Below are positions 45,112 through 52,781 of a stretch of 64,000 nt of DNA, piece after piece. The position numbers and the translations under genes are program-made. The notes under the pieces were generated by a model. That model had not been told where the DNA came from. It ran no database searches and saw only the letters and a program-made list of their open reading frames with translations. The stretch's first letter is position 1. Every line of letters begins with the position of its first letter. Origin of the DNA: JAAYCI01 sp031549285 (GTDB taxonomy: Bacteria; Bacillota; Clostridia; Oscillospirales; Ruminococcaceae); assembly GCA_031549285.1 (NCBI GenBank), contig JAVBPZ010000006.1:1-64000 (forward strand). Reading direction: 5' to 3'.

Positions 45112-45188
45112 GGCCCGGTAGTTCAGTTGGTTAGAACGCTAGCCTGTCACGCTAGAGGCCGTGGGTTCAAGTCCCATCCGGGTCGCCA
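45112..45188 (+). tRNA. tRNA-Asp (anticodon GTC)
   Basis: Acceptor GGCCCGG with CCGGGTC; anticodon arm CTAGC-CTGTCAC-GCTAG; GGTTCAAGTCC T arm; CCA encoded. It is a substrate for queuosine modification by Tgt/QueA. Confidence 0.95.
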
Positions 45189-45269
45189 TTTTGTTTGTTT
45201 ATTCCATGCAGGGGCTGGGCAGTAGCATGCGTACTGCATGGATGCAAAATATACGTTCCATCGCGGTAT

Positions 45270-45345
45270 GCCTCTGTAGCTCAGTTGGTAGAGCAGTGGA
45301 CTGAAAATCCACGTGTCGTTGGTTCGATTCCGACCGGAGGCACCA
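45270..45345 (+). tRNA. tRNA-Phe (anticodon GAA)
   Basis: Acceptor GCCTCTG with CGGAGGC; anticodon arm GTGGA-CTGAAAA-TCCAC; GGTTCGATTCC T arm; CCA encoded. Confidence 0.95.
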
Positions 45346-45348
45346 TGT

Positions 45349-45424
45349 GCGGCCATAGCTCATCTGGTAGAGCGCCACCTTGCCAAGGTGGAGGTAGCGA
45401 GTTCGAGCCTCGTTGGCCGCTCCA
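45349..45424 (+). tRNA. tRNA-Gly (anticodon GCC), copy 2
   Basis: Base-for-base identical to 44820-44895, starting three bases after the tRNA-Phe CCA. Confidence 0.95.
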
Positions 45425-45468
45425 TTATAAGAGCAGAAGAACAACACAATAGCGCAGCTGCTCTTTGT

Positions 45469-45543
45469 GGTGCCGTTGCCAAGTGGTAAGGCCCGGGTCT
45501 GCAAAACCCGTATTCGGCAGTTCAAATCTGCCCGGCACCTCCA
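45469..45543 (+). tRNA. tRNA-Cys (anticodon GCA)
   Basis: Acceptor GGTGCCG with CGGCACC; anticodon arm CGGGT-CTGCAAA-ACCCG; GTTCAAATC T arm; CCA encoded. Confidence 0.95.
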
Positions 45544-45555
45544 ATTATCTACAAA

Positions 45556-45586
45556 AACCGATTGCATTATGCAGTTGGTTTTTTTT
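45556..45586 (+). terminator. Terminator of the tRNA cluster
   Basis: AACCGATTGCA pairs (with two G-T pairs) with TGCAGTTGGTT, followed by TTTTTT. Confidence 0.85.
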
Positions 45587-45653
45587 ATAATTATTCTACG
45601 ATGTGGGCACCATTAAAATATGGTAACATTGCCAACAGGCCGGGAGGCGTATC

Positions 45654-46421
45654 ATGGAGGAACGGTTTGCTTTTTTGCGGCAGGAAAACGGGATCAACGC
45701 ATTCTGGTTGAAGATCATTGCCATCACCGGCATGACAATGGATCACATTGCCTGGGTGTTTGGTGGCTCGTTGCCGCCGTCGGTGAACTTTATTCTCTAT
45801 TTTGCCGGTGGGTTTACCTTTCCCATCATGGCCTGCCTAATGGCCATCGGGTACTACAAAACCAGCAACCTGCGCCGGTACATGCTGCGTCTGCTGGTGT
45901 TTGCGCTCATTTCACAAATTCCGTTCATGCTGGCATTCCATCTGTTTACATTAAATGTTTTGTTCACCCTGCTGCTGGGGTTGTGCTTCTTTTGGCTGTA
46001 TGACAACCTGAAAAGCCGTGTGCTGTTTTGGGTGTTGTTTGTGGTGGCAGAGGTGCTTAGCATCGGGTTCGATTGGGGCATTTTTGGCCTGCTTTTGATG
46101 GTGTTGCTCCACCTTTTTGTTAAAAATGGAAAAAGCTTCACCCAACCGCTATTGTTTGCCATTGTTCCCATGTTTCTGTTGTCGCTGGTCATGGGGGTGC
46201 CGGCGGTGCTGGACGGTGGGGGCCTTGCAGGGCTGTATGACGTCCTGTTCGCGGTGGGCTCCCTGTGTGTTATTCCGCTGATGAAGTTATACAATGGGCG
46301 CCAGGGAATGCGTGTTCGCTATCTGTTTTACATCTATTACCCGGCGCATTTAGCGGCGCTGGTGCTGCTGTCCTGGCTGGTGTGTAAGACCCCGCCCACC
46401 TTTCCCACGTTGTCAGTATAA
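45654..46421 (+). CDS. TraX-family membrane protein
   Basis: 255 residues, about seven to eight hydrophobic helices. The N-terminal block (WLKIIAITGMTMDHIAWVFG) and the following FAGGFTFPIMACLMAIGYYK match the TraX family, related to membrane acyltransferases; TraX proper acetylates pilin of the F plasmid. Chromosomal Firmicutes members have no known substrate and no conjugation genes are near. GGGAGG precedes the ATG. Confidence 0.85.
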   Translation: MEERFAFLRQENGINAFWLKIIAITGMTMDHIAWVFGGSLPPSVNFILYFAGGFTFPIMACLMAIGYYKTSNLRRYMLRLLVFALISQIPFMLAFHLFTLNVLFTLLLGLCFFWLYDNLKSRVLFWVLFVVAEVLSIGFDWGIFGLLLMVLLHLFVKNGKSFTQPLLFAIVPMFLLSLVMGVPAVLDGGGLAGLYDVLFAVGSLCVIPLMKLYNGRQGMRVRYLFYIYYPAHLAALVLLSWLVCKTPPTFPTLSV

Positions 46422-46564
46422 CTGCGGTGCGGGAGTTTGAAAAAATAAGCACTGCAAAGTCGGTGGCCCGCGGGCAATCGACTTTTTTTTATGTGTATGG
46501 TATGCTGGGAATGGATGGTACTATTGGATTTCACAGGGCACCCCGGAAAGGCAGGCAGCGCGGT

Positions 46565-48022
46565 TTGAAAGAAAAGCTGAAAACAATTTATGTGTGCACC
46601 AACTGTGGAGAGGTTACCCCCCGGTGGCTGGGCCGGTGCCCTTCCTGCGGGGAATGGAACACCCTTACAGAGGACGTGGTGGCCGAGGAAGCCCCCGGCG
46701 CAAAGGCTGGCAAAGCACGCGGAAAGGCGGCGCCGGTTTCCGGCCCGTCCAGCGCGGTGGCACACCCCCTGGCACAAATAGATACCACCGAGCAAAAAAG
46801 CCGCATCGTCTCCGGCATAGAGGAGCTGGACCGGGTGCTGGGCGGTGGCATAGTGCTGGGCAGTGTGGTGCTGCTGGGGGGAGAACCCGGGGCAGGGAAG
46901 TCCACCATGCTGCTGCAGCTGTGCGGCGCCATTGGCGGGAAACAGATGGCAGCCGGCGGCCTGGCCGACACCGGGACAGAGATTCCCCAAAACCCGGCAG
47001 ATGGACTACAGGTTTTGTATGTGACCGGGGAGGAATCTGTCCGGCAGATAAAGCTGCGCGCAAAACGCCTGCAGGTACCGGAAGAATACATAGCGGTGGC
47101 GGCAGAGAGCGACATAGATGAAATAGACGCGCTGATTGCCCAGACAAATCCCGGCTTTGTGGTGGTGGATTCCATTCAGACCATGTACACACCGGGACTG
47201 TCCAGCTCGGCCGGCAGCGTGTCCCAGGTGAAGGAATGCGCCTCGCGGCTGCTGCACCTGGCAAAAGCGCGGGAAATTCCGGTGTTCATTGTGGGCCATG
47301 TGAACAAGGATGGCGCCATCGCAGGGCCAAAAGTAATGGAGCATATTGTTGATACTGTGCTATATTTCGAAGGGGACAAAACCCTGCCATATCGCATATT
47401 ACGTGCGGCAAAAAACCGGTATGGCTCCACAAATGAGATTGGCATGTTCGACATGACCGGCGAAGGATTGATAGCCATCGAAAATCCCTCTGAAATGCTG
47501 CTGGAAGGCCGGCCCATTGGTGTGAGCGGGAACTGTGTGGGCTGCATCATGGAGGGCTCGCGGCCCATTATGGCGGATATCCAGGCGCTGGCGGCAAAAT
47601 CCGGCTTTGGCACGCCGCGCAGGGCGTCCTCCGGGTTCGACATGGGGCGCGCAAACCTGTTGTTGGCGGTGTTGGAAAAGCGCGCAGGTTTCTTCATGGG
47701 AAACTTGGACGTTTACATTAACGTGGTGGGCGGGTTGGAACTGGGCGAAACCGCCTGTGACCTGGCGCTGTGCCTGGCGGTGGTGTCCAGCATTACCGAC
47801 CGCCCCGTGCCGGAGCATGTATTGGCCATTGGGGAAGTAGGCCTGGGCGGGGAGGTGCGCAGCGTATCTGGGCTGGAGGCCCGTCTGCGGGAAGCACAGC
47901 GAATCGGTTTCAAAAAAGCCATCGTGCCAAAGCACAACCTGCGTACGCTGCCCATGAAAGAGTATACCTCGCTGGAGGTAATCGGCGTCGCCTATGTGAA
48001 AGAAGCGATGGCGTTGTTGTAG
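46565..48022 (+). CDS. radA: DNA repair protein RadA
   Basis: 485 residues from a TTG (LKEKLKTIYVC), the point where family homology starts; the ribosome binding site is poor, and an ATG at 46502 is a possible earlier start. Features: C4 zinc finger (CTNCG and CPSCGEWN), Walker A GGEPGAGKST, the RadA-specific KNRYG motif (KNRYGSTNE), and a Lon-protease-like C-terminal domain without the catalytic Ser-Lys requirement. It is a branch-migration helicase acting in recombination repair. Confidence 0.93.
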   Translation: MKEKLKTIYVCTNCGEVTPRWLGRCPSCGEWNTLTEDVVAEEAPGAKAGKARGKAAPVSGPSSAVAHPLAQIDTTEQKSRIVSGIEELDRVLGGGIVLGSVVLLGGEPGAGKSTMLLQLCGAIGGKQMAAGGLADTGTEIPQNPADGLQVLYVTGEESVRQIKLRAKRLQVPEEYIAVAAESDIDEIDALIAQTNPGFVVVDSIQTMYTPGLSSSAGSVSQVKECASRLLHLAKAREIPVFIVGHVNKDGAIAGPKVMEHIVDTVLYFEGDKTLPYRILRAAKNRYGSTNEIGMFDMTGEGLIAIENPSEMLLEGRPIGVSGNCVGCIMEGSRPIMADIQALAAKSGFGTPRRASSGFDMGRANLLLAVLEKRAGFFMGNLDVYINVVGGLELGETACDLALCLAVVSSITDRPVPEHVLAIGEVGLGGEVRSVSGLEARLREAQRIGFKKAIVPKHNLRTLPMKEYTSLEVIGVAYVKEAMALL

Positions 48023-48052
48023 GTTTCATATTTTTGTCGCCACAGCAACAAA

Positions 48053-48083
48053 AAAAGAGACAACCGGGTTGGTTGCTCTTTAA
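48053..48083. terminator. Bidirectional terminator after radA
   Basis: AAAGAGACAACC pairs with GGTTGCTCTTT (one bulge). On the minus strand the stem is followed by a run of seven T, so it also ends the small minus-strand gene. Confidence 0.65.
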
Positions 48084-48140
48084 ACGATAAAGAATAGTAA
48101 TTGCAGAGAGGGAAGCCATCCTGTATGACATATAACGTAT

Positions 48141-48326
48141 TTACGCCAAAATGTACAAATATATCATCGCGGATGCGAAAAACAGCAAAACAGTAAAGCC
48201 ATTTAGTATCTTATAGCTTTGGTATGCTGCGCCGGTGACATTGTCCCGCACCAAAGCCTGCCGGCGCAACAAGGCGCCAACACACAGAGCCAGAAAGGCG
48301 CCGCCCATGAATATAAATCCCAACAT
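48141..48326 (-). CDS. Small two-helix membrane protein
   Basis: 61 residues from an ATG with GAGG upstream (MLGFIFMGGAFLALCVGALL). A hydrophobic helix at about 3-20, a polar loop with RRQALVRDNVTG, and a second helix at about 43-60. Nothing is known of its role. The upstream frame has no ribosome binding site. It is the last chromosomal gene before the mobile element. Confidence 0.55.
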   Translation of the reverse strand: MLGFIFMGGAFLALCVGALLRRQALVRDNVTGAAYQSYKILNGFTVLLFFASAMIYLYILA

Positions 48327-48605
48327 TGTGCATACCTCGCGCATTGTTTTTGCAAGTGTAGCATATGGTGGGCGGGAAGCGGTGTCGAACAATGTCGATT
48401 GCGGTAAAAAAGATGATGGGTTGGTAGCGTCAATCACAATCATTCCATGAGGCAACGGCATAAAAGGCGAAGAACTAATTATTCTGCATTAGACGAGACA
48501 ATTAAAGGGCGAAAAATATTGATACCGATAATCGAGGGAGTAAGATCCCGGAGTGTCGAATGCAAACGATGTCAATTTAGTGGAATGCGGGGGAATAAAT
48601 TGTAT
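48327..48605. other. Gene-free stretch left of the element
   Basis: AT-rich, with no credible reading frame or RNA gene. It ends in the promoter-like module next to the left repeat. Confidence 0.5.
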
Positions 48606-48634
48606 TTGACAAAAATGATTAGAGGGGATACTAT
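48606..48634 (+). promoter_or_regulatory. Promoter reading into the left repeat
   Basis: TTGACA (48606-48611), 17 bases, TACTAT (48629-48634). The repeat starts 14 bases after the -10 box; the right repeat has the same arrangement at identical distances. Confidence 0.65.
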
Positions 48635-48648
48635 GGTTTTAATGCAAC

Positions 48649-48669
48649 GGCTATTTCGCTAAATAAGAA
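48649..48669 (+). repeat. Left direct repeat (attL-like half site)
   Basis: Identical to 53280-53300. It holds the 11-base arm ATTTCGCTAAA and the 6-base centre TAAGAA; the following 11 bases (CGATACGCAGT) do not complete the dyad, unlike at the right end. Confidence 0.85.
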
Positions 48670-48708
48670 CGATACGCAGTTCTGTGGCGGAAAAGTTGGG
48701 AAGTTTTG

Positions 48709-48744
48709 GAAGTCTTGCACTTAGGTGCGGGGCTTCTTTTTTTT
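48709..48744 (+). terminator. Terminator just inside the left end
   Basis: GAAGTCTTGCAC pairs, using G-T pairs, with GTGCGGGGCTTC and is followed by eight T. It would block transcription entering from the chromosome, or end the element's own transcript in a circular form. Confidence 0.75.
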
Positions 48745-48769
48745 GTGCTCTGCGGAAAGGGGTGGTGGT

Positions 48770-48988
48770 ATGGATAAGTACGAGGTTGTGGGCTGTGCGG
48801 CTGAAACGTGGAAGCCAAAGCAGCCGGGCGGAAGCGCCCGCACTATGTATAAAATACACCTTAGGCTTGCGGATGGCAACATAGGGTGGCTATATTCTGC
48901 AAAGCCGCAGGAAATTGGTGCCGAGGTTCCGGTTTGCCTGACGGCAGACCGTGATGGTCATGTGCGAATTGGTATCGCAGTAGGGTAG
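48770..48988 (+). CDS. Small element protein upstream of rep
   Basis: 72 residues; AAAGGGGTGG precedes the ATG. Mostly beta-strand prediction (YEVVGCAAETWKP, MYKIHLRLADGNIGWLYS, VPVCLTADRDGHVRIGIAV), about the size of an OB-fold protein. Its place before an HUH rep is where filamentous phages and some plasmids carry a single-strand DNA-binding protein, but no homology is evident to me; this is only a suggestion. Confidence 0.6.
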   Translation: MDKYEVVGCAAETWKPKQPGGSARTMYKIHLRLADGNIGWLYSAKPQEIGAEVPVCLTADRDGHVRIGIAVG

Positions 48989-49025
48989 GGTGCCTCTTAC
49001 TTGATTAGTGCCTCAAATTGTCATC

Positions 49026-50201
49026 ATGGGTGTGTCGTGGTATGCGCACGACACGGCGGCTACACCTACCGCTGCCGCTGTGGTTTCTGATTCGCTGCTG
49101 TACAATGCAAAGATAAAAATATACGGTGACACGTACAAAGCGTCGGTGTGGAACACCCGCATTTTTAACCCGGACGGCATTTCGCTGGGCGACTGGGAAC
49201 GGCCTGTGCGGCGGCCACCAGCCCGGAAACTGGAACCGTGGGAACAGGTGATGGTAGAGGAATGGGGGCCGTGCCCCCGAACCGACAACCTGGCCCGCAG
49301 CAAAGACAAAGTCTTTGATATCGTGTTCGCCAACCGGTGGGATTACTTTGTGACGCTGACGCTGAGCGCCAGCGAATGCGACCGGTACAACGCCGTGGAA
49401 CTGTACCGGCGGCTGCGGTCGTTCCTGTCCAACCGCGTGCAGCGGGAAGGGATGCGCTATGTCCTTGTCCCGGAACACCACAAGGACGGCGCACTGCATT
49501 GCCATATGCTGGTGGCGGGCGATGTGCGCGTGGTGGACAGCGGTACCGTCCTGTGCGCTGGGCGTTCACGCCCCGTACAGCGCGACACCGCACGGCGCTG
49601 TGGCTACACCATAGAAAAAACCGTGTACAACTGGCCGGATTGGTCGCTGGGGTTTTCGTCCGCTATCCCGGTATCCGGTACACCGGAAATGCTGGCAAAG
49701 TACATAGCAAAGTATATTACCAAAGAGCAGGCGAAGATATTTGGCAAGCGGTATCTGGCCGGCGGTCGCGGCCTTGTCCGCGAGGTACCAGCCCTGTATA
49801 CCGTGCTGGACTATGACGCGATACCCGCCAAAGAGTACCAGCCGGTACCTGGGCGGGCTGTAAAGTATTTCGCCTTTAAGGAGTGTGAGGGGTTTGTATT
49901 GGAAGGAATGTGTGCTGGAGGAACTGAAAAACTACCAGCGGCTGAAGTTTTCCGTCCTGCGGCTGACGGAAAAAATACAGGCGCTGGACGAAAAAGCGAC
50001 CGCGCCAAAGACGGCACGGATGGACGGGATGCCAGCGGCCAAAGGCAAGACAATGGCGGACTGGCTGGTGGAAAACCTGATGGAACGGGAACTGCTGAAA
50101 GCGCGGCTGGCCGCCACCGAGCGGACGCTGGCTATGGTGGACGCCGGGCTGGAACTGCTGCCGGAGGAAGAACGGCAGGTGTTGGAGGTTCTATACCTTG
50201 A
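49026..50201 (+). CDS. HUH-type replication initiator, ORF2/G2P-like
   Basis: 391 residues from the ATG at 49026 (a GTG at 49008 is possible; neither has a strong site). HUH motifs in order: FVTLTL (108-113), the metal-binding HCH in KDGALHCHMLV (158-160), and the catalytic-tyrosine helix KYIAKYITKE (about 225-234). KRYLAGGRGL after it is typical of phage and plasmid Reps of the ORF2/G2P group. It should nick one strand and start rolling-circle replication. Residues after about 287 are Gly/Arg/Asp-rich and overlap the next gene in another frame by about 317 bases. Confidence 0.85.
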   Translation: MGVSWYAHDTAATPTAAAVVSDSLLYNAKIKIYGDTYKASVWNTRIFNPDGISLGDWERPVRRPPARKLEPWEQVMVEEWGPCPRTDNLARSKDKVFDIVFANRWDYFVTLTLSASECDRYNAVELYRRLRSFLSNRVQREGMRYVLVPEHHKDGALHCHMLVAGDVRVVDSGTVLCAGRSRPVQRDTARRCGYTIEKTVYNWPDWSLGFSSAIPVSGTPEMLAKYIAKYITKEQAKIFGKRYLAGGRGLVREVPALYTVLDYDAIPAKEYQPVPGRAVKYFAFKECEGFVLEGMCAGGTEKLPAAEVFRPAADGKNTGAGRKSDRAKDGTDGRDASGQRQDNGGLAGGKPDGTGTAESAAGRHRADAGYGGRRAGTAAGGRTAGVGGSIP

Positions 50202-50355
50202 CCGCCGACCGCTGACCGCAGACGCCGCAGCGCTGCGGATGCACTGTGACCGCAGCACCGTGTACCGGCTGCGTGACCGGGCCTTGACGCACTATTGCGT
50301 GGCGGCGTATGGGCTGGTGGCACCTTCGGGTGTGGAGGGCGCGGATGGACAGTAA
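49885..50355 (+). CDS. Sigma-region-4-like (ArpU/RinA-type) regulator
   Basis: Up to 156 residues; the start is uncertain (GTG 49885, TTG 49894 or GTG 49912). The N-terminal half is coiled (KNYQRLKFSVLRLTEKIQAL). The C-terminal part LPEEERQVLEVLYLDRRP with ADAAALRMHCDRSTVYRLRD is a helix-turn-helix of sigma region 4 type, as in phage late regulators. It may control transcription of the element. It overlaps the tail of rep on its left and the next gene by 11 bases on its right. Confidence 0.75.
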   Translation: MRGLYWKECVLEELKNYQRLKFSVLRLTEKIQALDEKATAPKTARMDGMPAAKGKTMADWLVENLMERELLKARLAATERTLAMVDAGLELLPEEERQVLEVLYLDRRPLTADAAALRMHCDRSTVYRLRDRALTHYCVAAYGLVAPSGVEGADGQ

Positions 50356-50572
50356 CCGGGTGCTGGACGCGCTGGAAGCGATTGCCTTTGATGAGGACGA
50401 GCGCACGCCGGAACGCCTGAAAGCGCTGCACCTGCTGGGGCAGACGGTGGGCCTGTGGAACGGAGAGGACGGCAAGGTGCGCGACGACGCCATGCGCGTG
50501 GAAATTGTGGTGGTGGGGGACACCCCACCGGAAAAGGAGGCTGGCGATGTTCTTCAGGATATCGGAAATTGA
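50345..50572 (+). CDS. Small phage-like protein
   Basis: 75 residues, with GGAGG before the ATG. The helical part DALEAIAFDEDERTPERLKA followed by LHLLGQTVGLW resembles the C-terminal region of phage small-terminase-type proteins that list a RLKALELLGKH-like segment, but it is too short to be a terminase. Function unknown. The stop overlaps the next gene by 26 bases. Confidence 0.6.
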   Translation: MDSNRVLDALEAIAFDEDERTPERLKALHLLGQTVGLWNGEDGKVRDDAMRVEIVVVGDTPPEKEAGDVLQDIGN

Positions 50573-50798
50573 AATAATAATGGACGATGTTACAAATGAA
50601 ATTAGGGTATCTCATTACGATTTTGGCAAGGACATGGCTCCCGCCGTAAAACAGGCGATTGCGGCAGCCTGCGCGGATGCCCGTGGACGGCTGCGGCGAG
50701 ATGTGAAACCGGAACTGGAGGCCATGGCCACCCGGCGTTTTGCCAGCCGAATGAAAAGCGAGGCAGCCGTGTACCAGCTGATGAACCGCGCAGAATGA
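50547..50798 (+). CDS. Small hypothetical protein of the element
   Basis: 83 residues; AAGGAGG precedes the ATG by 6 bases. N-terminal beta part (MFFRISEIEIIMDDV), then a helical Ala/Arg-rich part (PAVKQAIAAACADARGRLRR, MATRRFASRMKSEAAVYQLM). No family recognised. Ribosome binding site and overlap support translation. Confidence 0.6.
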   Translation: MFFRISEIEIIMDDVTNEIRVSHYDFGKDMAPAVKQAIAAACADARGRLRRDVKPELEAMATRRFASRMKSEAAVYQLMNRAE

Positions 50799-50879
50799 CC
50801 GCCGGAATTTGGCGGCCGCATGGGCCGTAAAGCCAAAAACCTTCACATTTTTAGGATTGTCGATGAAACGAGGAAAAAT

Positions 50880-51428
50880 ATGCGCTCTGATTACCTTTCG
50901 CCGGAACTTGCGGCGCAGTTACGCCGGAAGCTGACCCCCAGCAATCGGCTGGTGCTGGATGTGTGCGGCGCAACCGGCCTGCGCATTGGCGATGTGGTGG
51001 CGCTGCCCACCGACGCCGTGCTGCACGCCGTGCGCCACCGTGGGTGGATGCCGGTCACCGAACAGAAAACCGGCAAGCGCCGGAGTGTGCGTGTGCCCGG
51101 AGACCTGTTGGCGCGGCTGGTGCGGCACAGCGGCGCGCGCTGGGCGTTCCCAAACCAGCGGGACGAAAACCGCCACCGGGACAGAACCACCGCATGGCGG
51201 CAGCTGAAAACCGCCGCTGGCGGCGGGTCTTTGAACATCACCCCGCACAGCTACCGGAAAATGTACGCCGTGGGGCTGTACCGCGCGTGTGGCGACCTGG
51301 ACAAGGTGCGCCGCACGATGGGGCACGGCAGGGTGGAAACAACCCTGCTGTACGCCACCGCAGACGCCATTACAGCCGCCAAGCTGGCACGGATGAAAAA
51401 CAGGGCAGGGAACCGGCGGCGGGTATGA
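50880..51428 (+). CDS. Tyrosine recombinase, catalytic domain only
   Basis: 182 residues from the ATG with GAGG 6 bases upstream (an ATG at 50820 would add 20 residues but has no site). All tyrosine recombinase residues are visible: Arg35 (TGLRIGDVV), Lys near 63-66 (EQKTGKRRSV), His123 and Arg126 (TPHSYRKMYA), His149 (MGHGRVETT) and Tyr158 (LLYATA). There is no N-terminal core-binding domain. It may catalyse integration or excision alone, or work with the full-length Xer-type recombinase at 53551. Confidence 0.85.
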   Translation: MRSDYLSPELAAQLRRKLTPSNRLVLDVCGATGLRIGDVVALPTDAVLHAVRHRGWMPVTEQKTGKRRSVRVPGDLLARLVRHSGARWAFPNQRDENRHRDRTTAWRQLKTAAGGGSLNITPHSYRKMYAVGLYRACGDLDKVRRTMGHGRVETTLLYATADAITAAKLARMKNRAGNRRRV

Positions 51429-51481
51429 AACCATGGGGCGCGGGGTAACAAAGAAACGGAAGGGGGCGCCGGGTGTACCGT

Positions 51482-51534
51482 GTGAGCACAGCGAACATCA
51501 GCGCGGACGGCGTGAGCGCAGCGAACGGCAGCGC
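51482..51534 (+). repeat. Two 23-bp direct repeats after the element recombinase
   Basis: Copies at 51482-51504 and 51512-51534 differ at 3 of 23 positions (GTGAGC, then ACAGCGAAC or GCAGCGAAC, then CAGCGC). They might be iteron-like or a protein binding region; function unknown. Confidence 0.5.
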
Positions 51535-51594
51535 CGCCTTTTACCTTTAGCAGCTTGACAATCGGCGGTGTGGTGTGGCACAATATACATAGAG

Positions 51595-51623
51595 AAAGCC
51601 GGGGCTTTCGCCCCGGCCTTTGC
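51595..51623. terminator. Convergent terminator inside the element
   Basis: AAAGCCGGGG pairs with CCCCGGCCTTT around a CTTTCG loop. It ends the plus-strand module and faces the minus-strand genes. Confidence 0.8.
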
Positions 51624-51634
51624 CTTGTGGCCCC

Positions 51635-51817
51635 CTAGAAGGGGAGTTCTTCGAGGGCCTGCATGACCGCTGCCGTGAGTTCTACGGCGGCGGCCATTGC
51701 TTTTTGTGCCAGTTCAGTGGTTTCATCGCTGGGCGCAAGTTCGCGCAGCGCAGTCACCGCCGACAGCACCGCCGCCCCGCGCAGGGCGGCCTTTGAACGT
51801 ACCTCTAGCTGTGCCAT
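51635..51817 (-). CDS. Small helical protein of the element
   Basis: 60 residues, with AAAGGAGGTG before the ATG, a very strong site. Ala/Glu/Leu-rich (MAQLEVRSKAALRGAAVLSA, then LRELAPSDETTELAQKAM), probably fully helical. No family recognised. Last gene of the minus-strand module. Confidence 0.65.
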   Translation of the reverse strand: MAQLEVRSKAALRGAAVLSAVTALRELAPSDETTELAQKAMAAAVELTAAVMQALEELPF

Positions 51818-52584
51818 CAATTTCACCTCCTTTCTGCCTTGCGGCATCCACTGCGGGAAAAGGAAGCAAACGCCACGGCAGGGGCAAGGTGTCAAGGGCG
51901 GCGCGGTTCTTCTGCGCCGTTCATCTTGACCCTTGACGCCGGCAGGGGTTCACAATGGGACGGCGCAAGGCAGAAAGAGCCAGCGTAGGCGAACCACCGC
52001 ACGGCCTTGCGCCGGGCGGTGCCAAGGCCCGGCGCTGGGCCGGGCCGGTTAAGCGGGTATGGGGGCGCGCCCCCATGTGTGACAGAAGTGCGCGGCGCTG
52101 GCCGCGCATGGCGTTGGCTGGCGGGTGCGACAAAAAACAGCGGAGGGGAACCCCGCTGTGGTGGTGTGTCTTGACCTTTGATGGGGCTGTGTGCATCCAA
52201 CGGCACAGCAAAGGCACAGGGCCGGAGGGGGCGGTGCTGCAAGCAGCGGCCCCGCACGGCACCGGCGCTGCGCAGCCAAGCCGGGGCCGGACGGCAAAAG
52301 CCCCCTTCCCCCCATGGTTTGCCCCCCTGCTTCAAATGCGACCTTATTCGCGCCGGGCGGCGCAGCCGCCGACCAGAGTGAGCGACGCCCGGAGGGCCGC
52401 GAACGCCGGGAGGGAACCCGGTGCCCGGGGGATGGGGGAAAGGAAAGGGGGGTGCAGGGGGGAAAACCACTGGGGGAAGGGGGCGACCTGTGCCGTGGAC
52501 AGGGGCACAGGGCAGCAGGGCCGTGCCGGAGGGCGTGGCCCGTATTGCCGAGGGCGTGGCCCTGCGGTAGGCGCGTGGCTTGCT
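51818..52584. other. GC-rich region without a convincing gene
   Basis: About 770 bases. Open frames exist on both strands, but their products are Pro/Gly/Arg-rich, lack ribosome binding sites and look like base-composition artefacts. Several CCGG-rich inverted segments occur. A replication origin of the element is the most likely content, but I could not identify a nick site. Confidence 0.4.
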
Positions 52585-52677
52585 CTATGGCCTGCCGTTT
52601 TTGCGTATGTACGCATAAAACCATTGGCAGAGAATCAAGACCGCTATTGCGATTATAACCAATAGTACCGTTTTCAT
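52585..52677 (-). CDS. 30-residue single-helix membrane peptide
   Basis: Reads MKTVLLVIIAIAVLILCQWF followed by YAYIRKNGRP and a stop. One hydrophobic helix with a short basic C-terminus; a GGGGGGG tract lies about 8 bases before the ATG. The size and layout resemble type I toxin or small phage membrane peptides. It begins about 20 bases downstream of the terminator of the short minus-strand RNA. Confidence 0.6.
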   Translation of the reverse strand: MKTVLLVIIAIAVLILCQWFYAYIRKNGRP

Positions 52678-52694
52678 GATGTATCCCCCCCGAA

Positions 52695-52775
52695 AAACAA
52701 AAAACACGTCCAGCGCCCGCAGGCCTAGCCGTGTTTTGATGACGTCGGTGGCTTATGCCTACCTCCCGTCGCAGC
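52695..52775 (-). ncRNA. Predicted short RNA of the element
   Basis: About 80 nt between a near-consensus promoter and a terminator. The transcript has a first hairpin (GGTAGGCATAAGCCACC within GACG/CGTC arms) and ends in AAAACACG pairing with CGTGTTTT, followed by a T-rich run. No reading frame of note. It could be a copy-control or antitoxin-like RNA, or a leader with attenuator for the downstream membrane peptide. Confidence 0.6.
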
Positions 52776-52781
52776 GCATAT

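Noticed and set aside
45654..46421. TraX gene as evidence of a conjugative element
   Set aside because: TraX-like genes are common as isolated chromosomal genes in Firmicutes and no relaxase, coupling protein or type IV secretion gene is nearby.
49026..49859. The HUH protein as a conjugative relaxase or IS200/IS605 transposase
   Set aside because: The motif order (FVTLTL, HCH, then a tyrosine-lysine helix followed by GKRYLAGGRG) fits phage or plasmid replication initiators; there is no MobA-type three-histidine motif and no flanking transposon hairpins.
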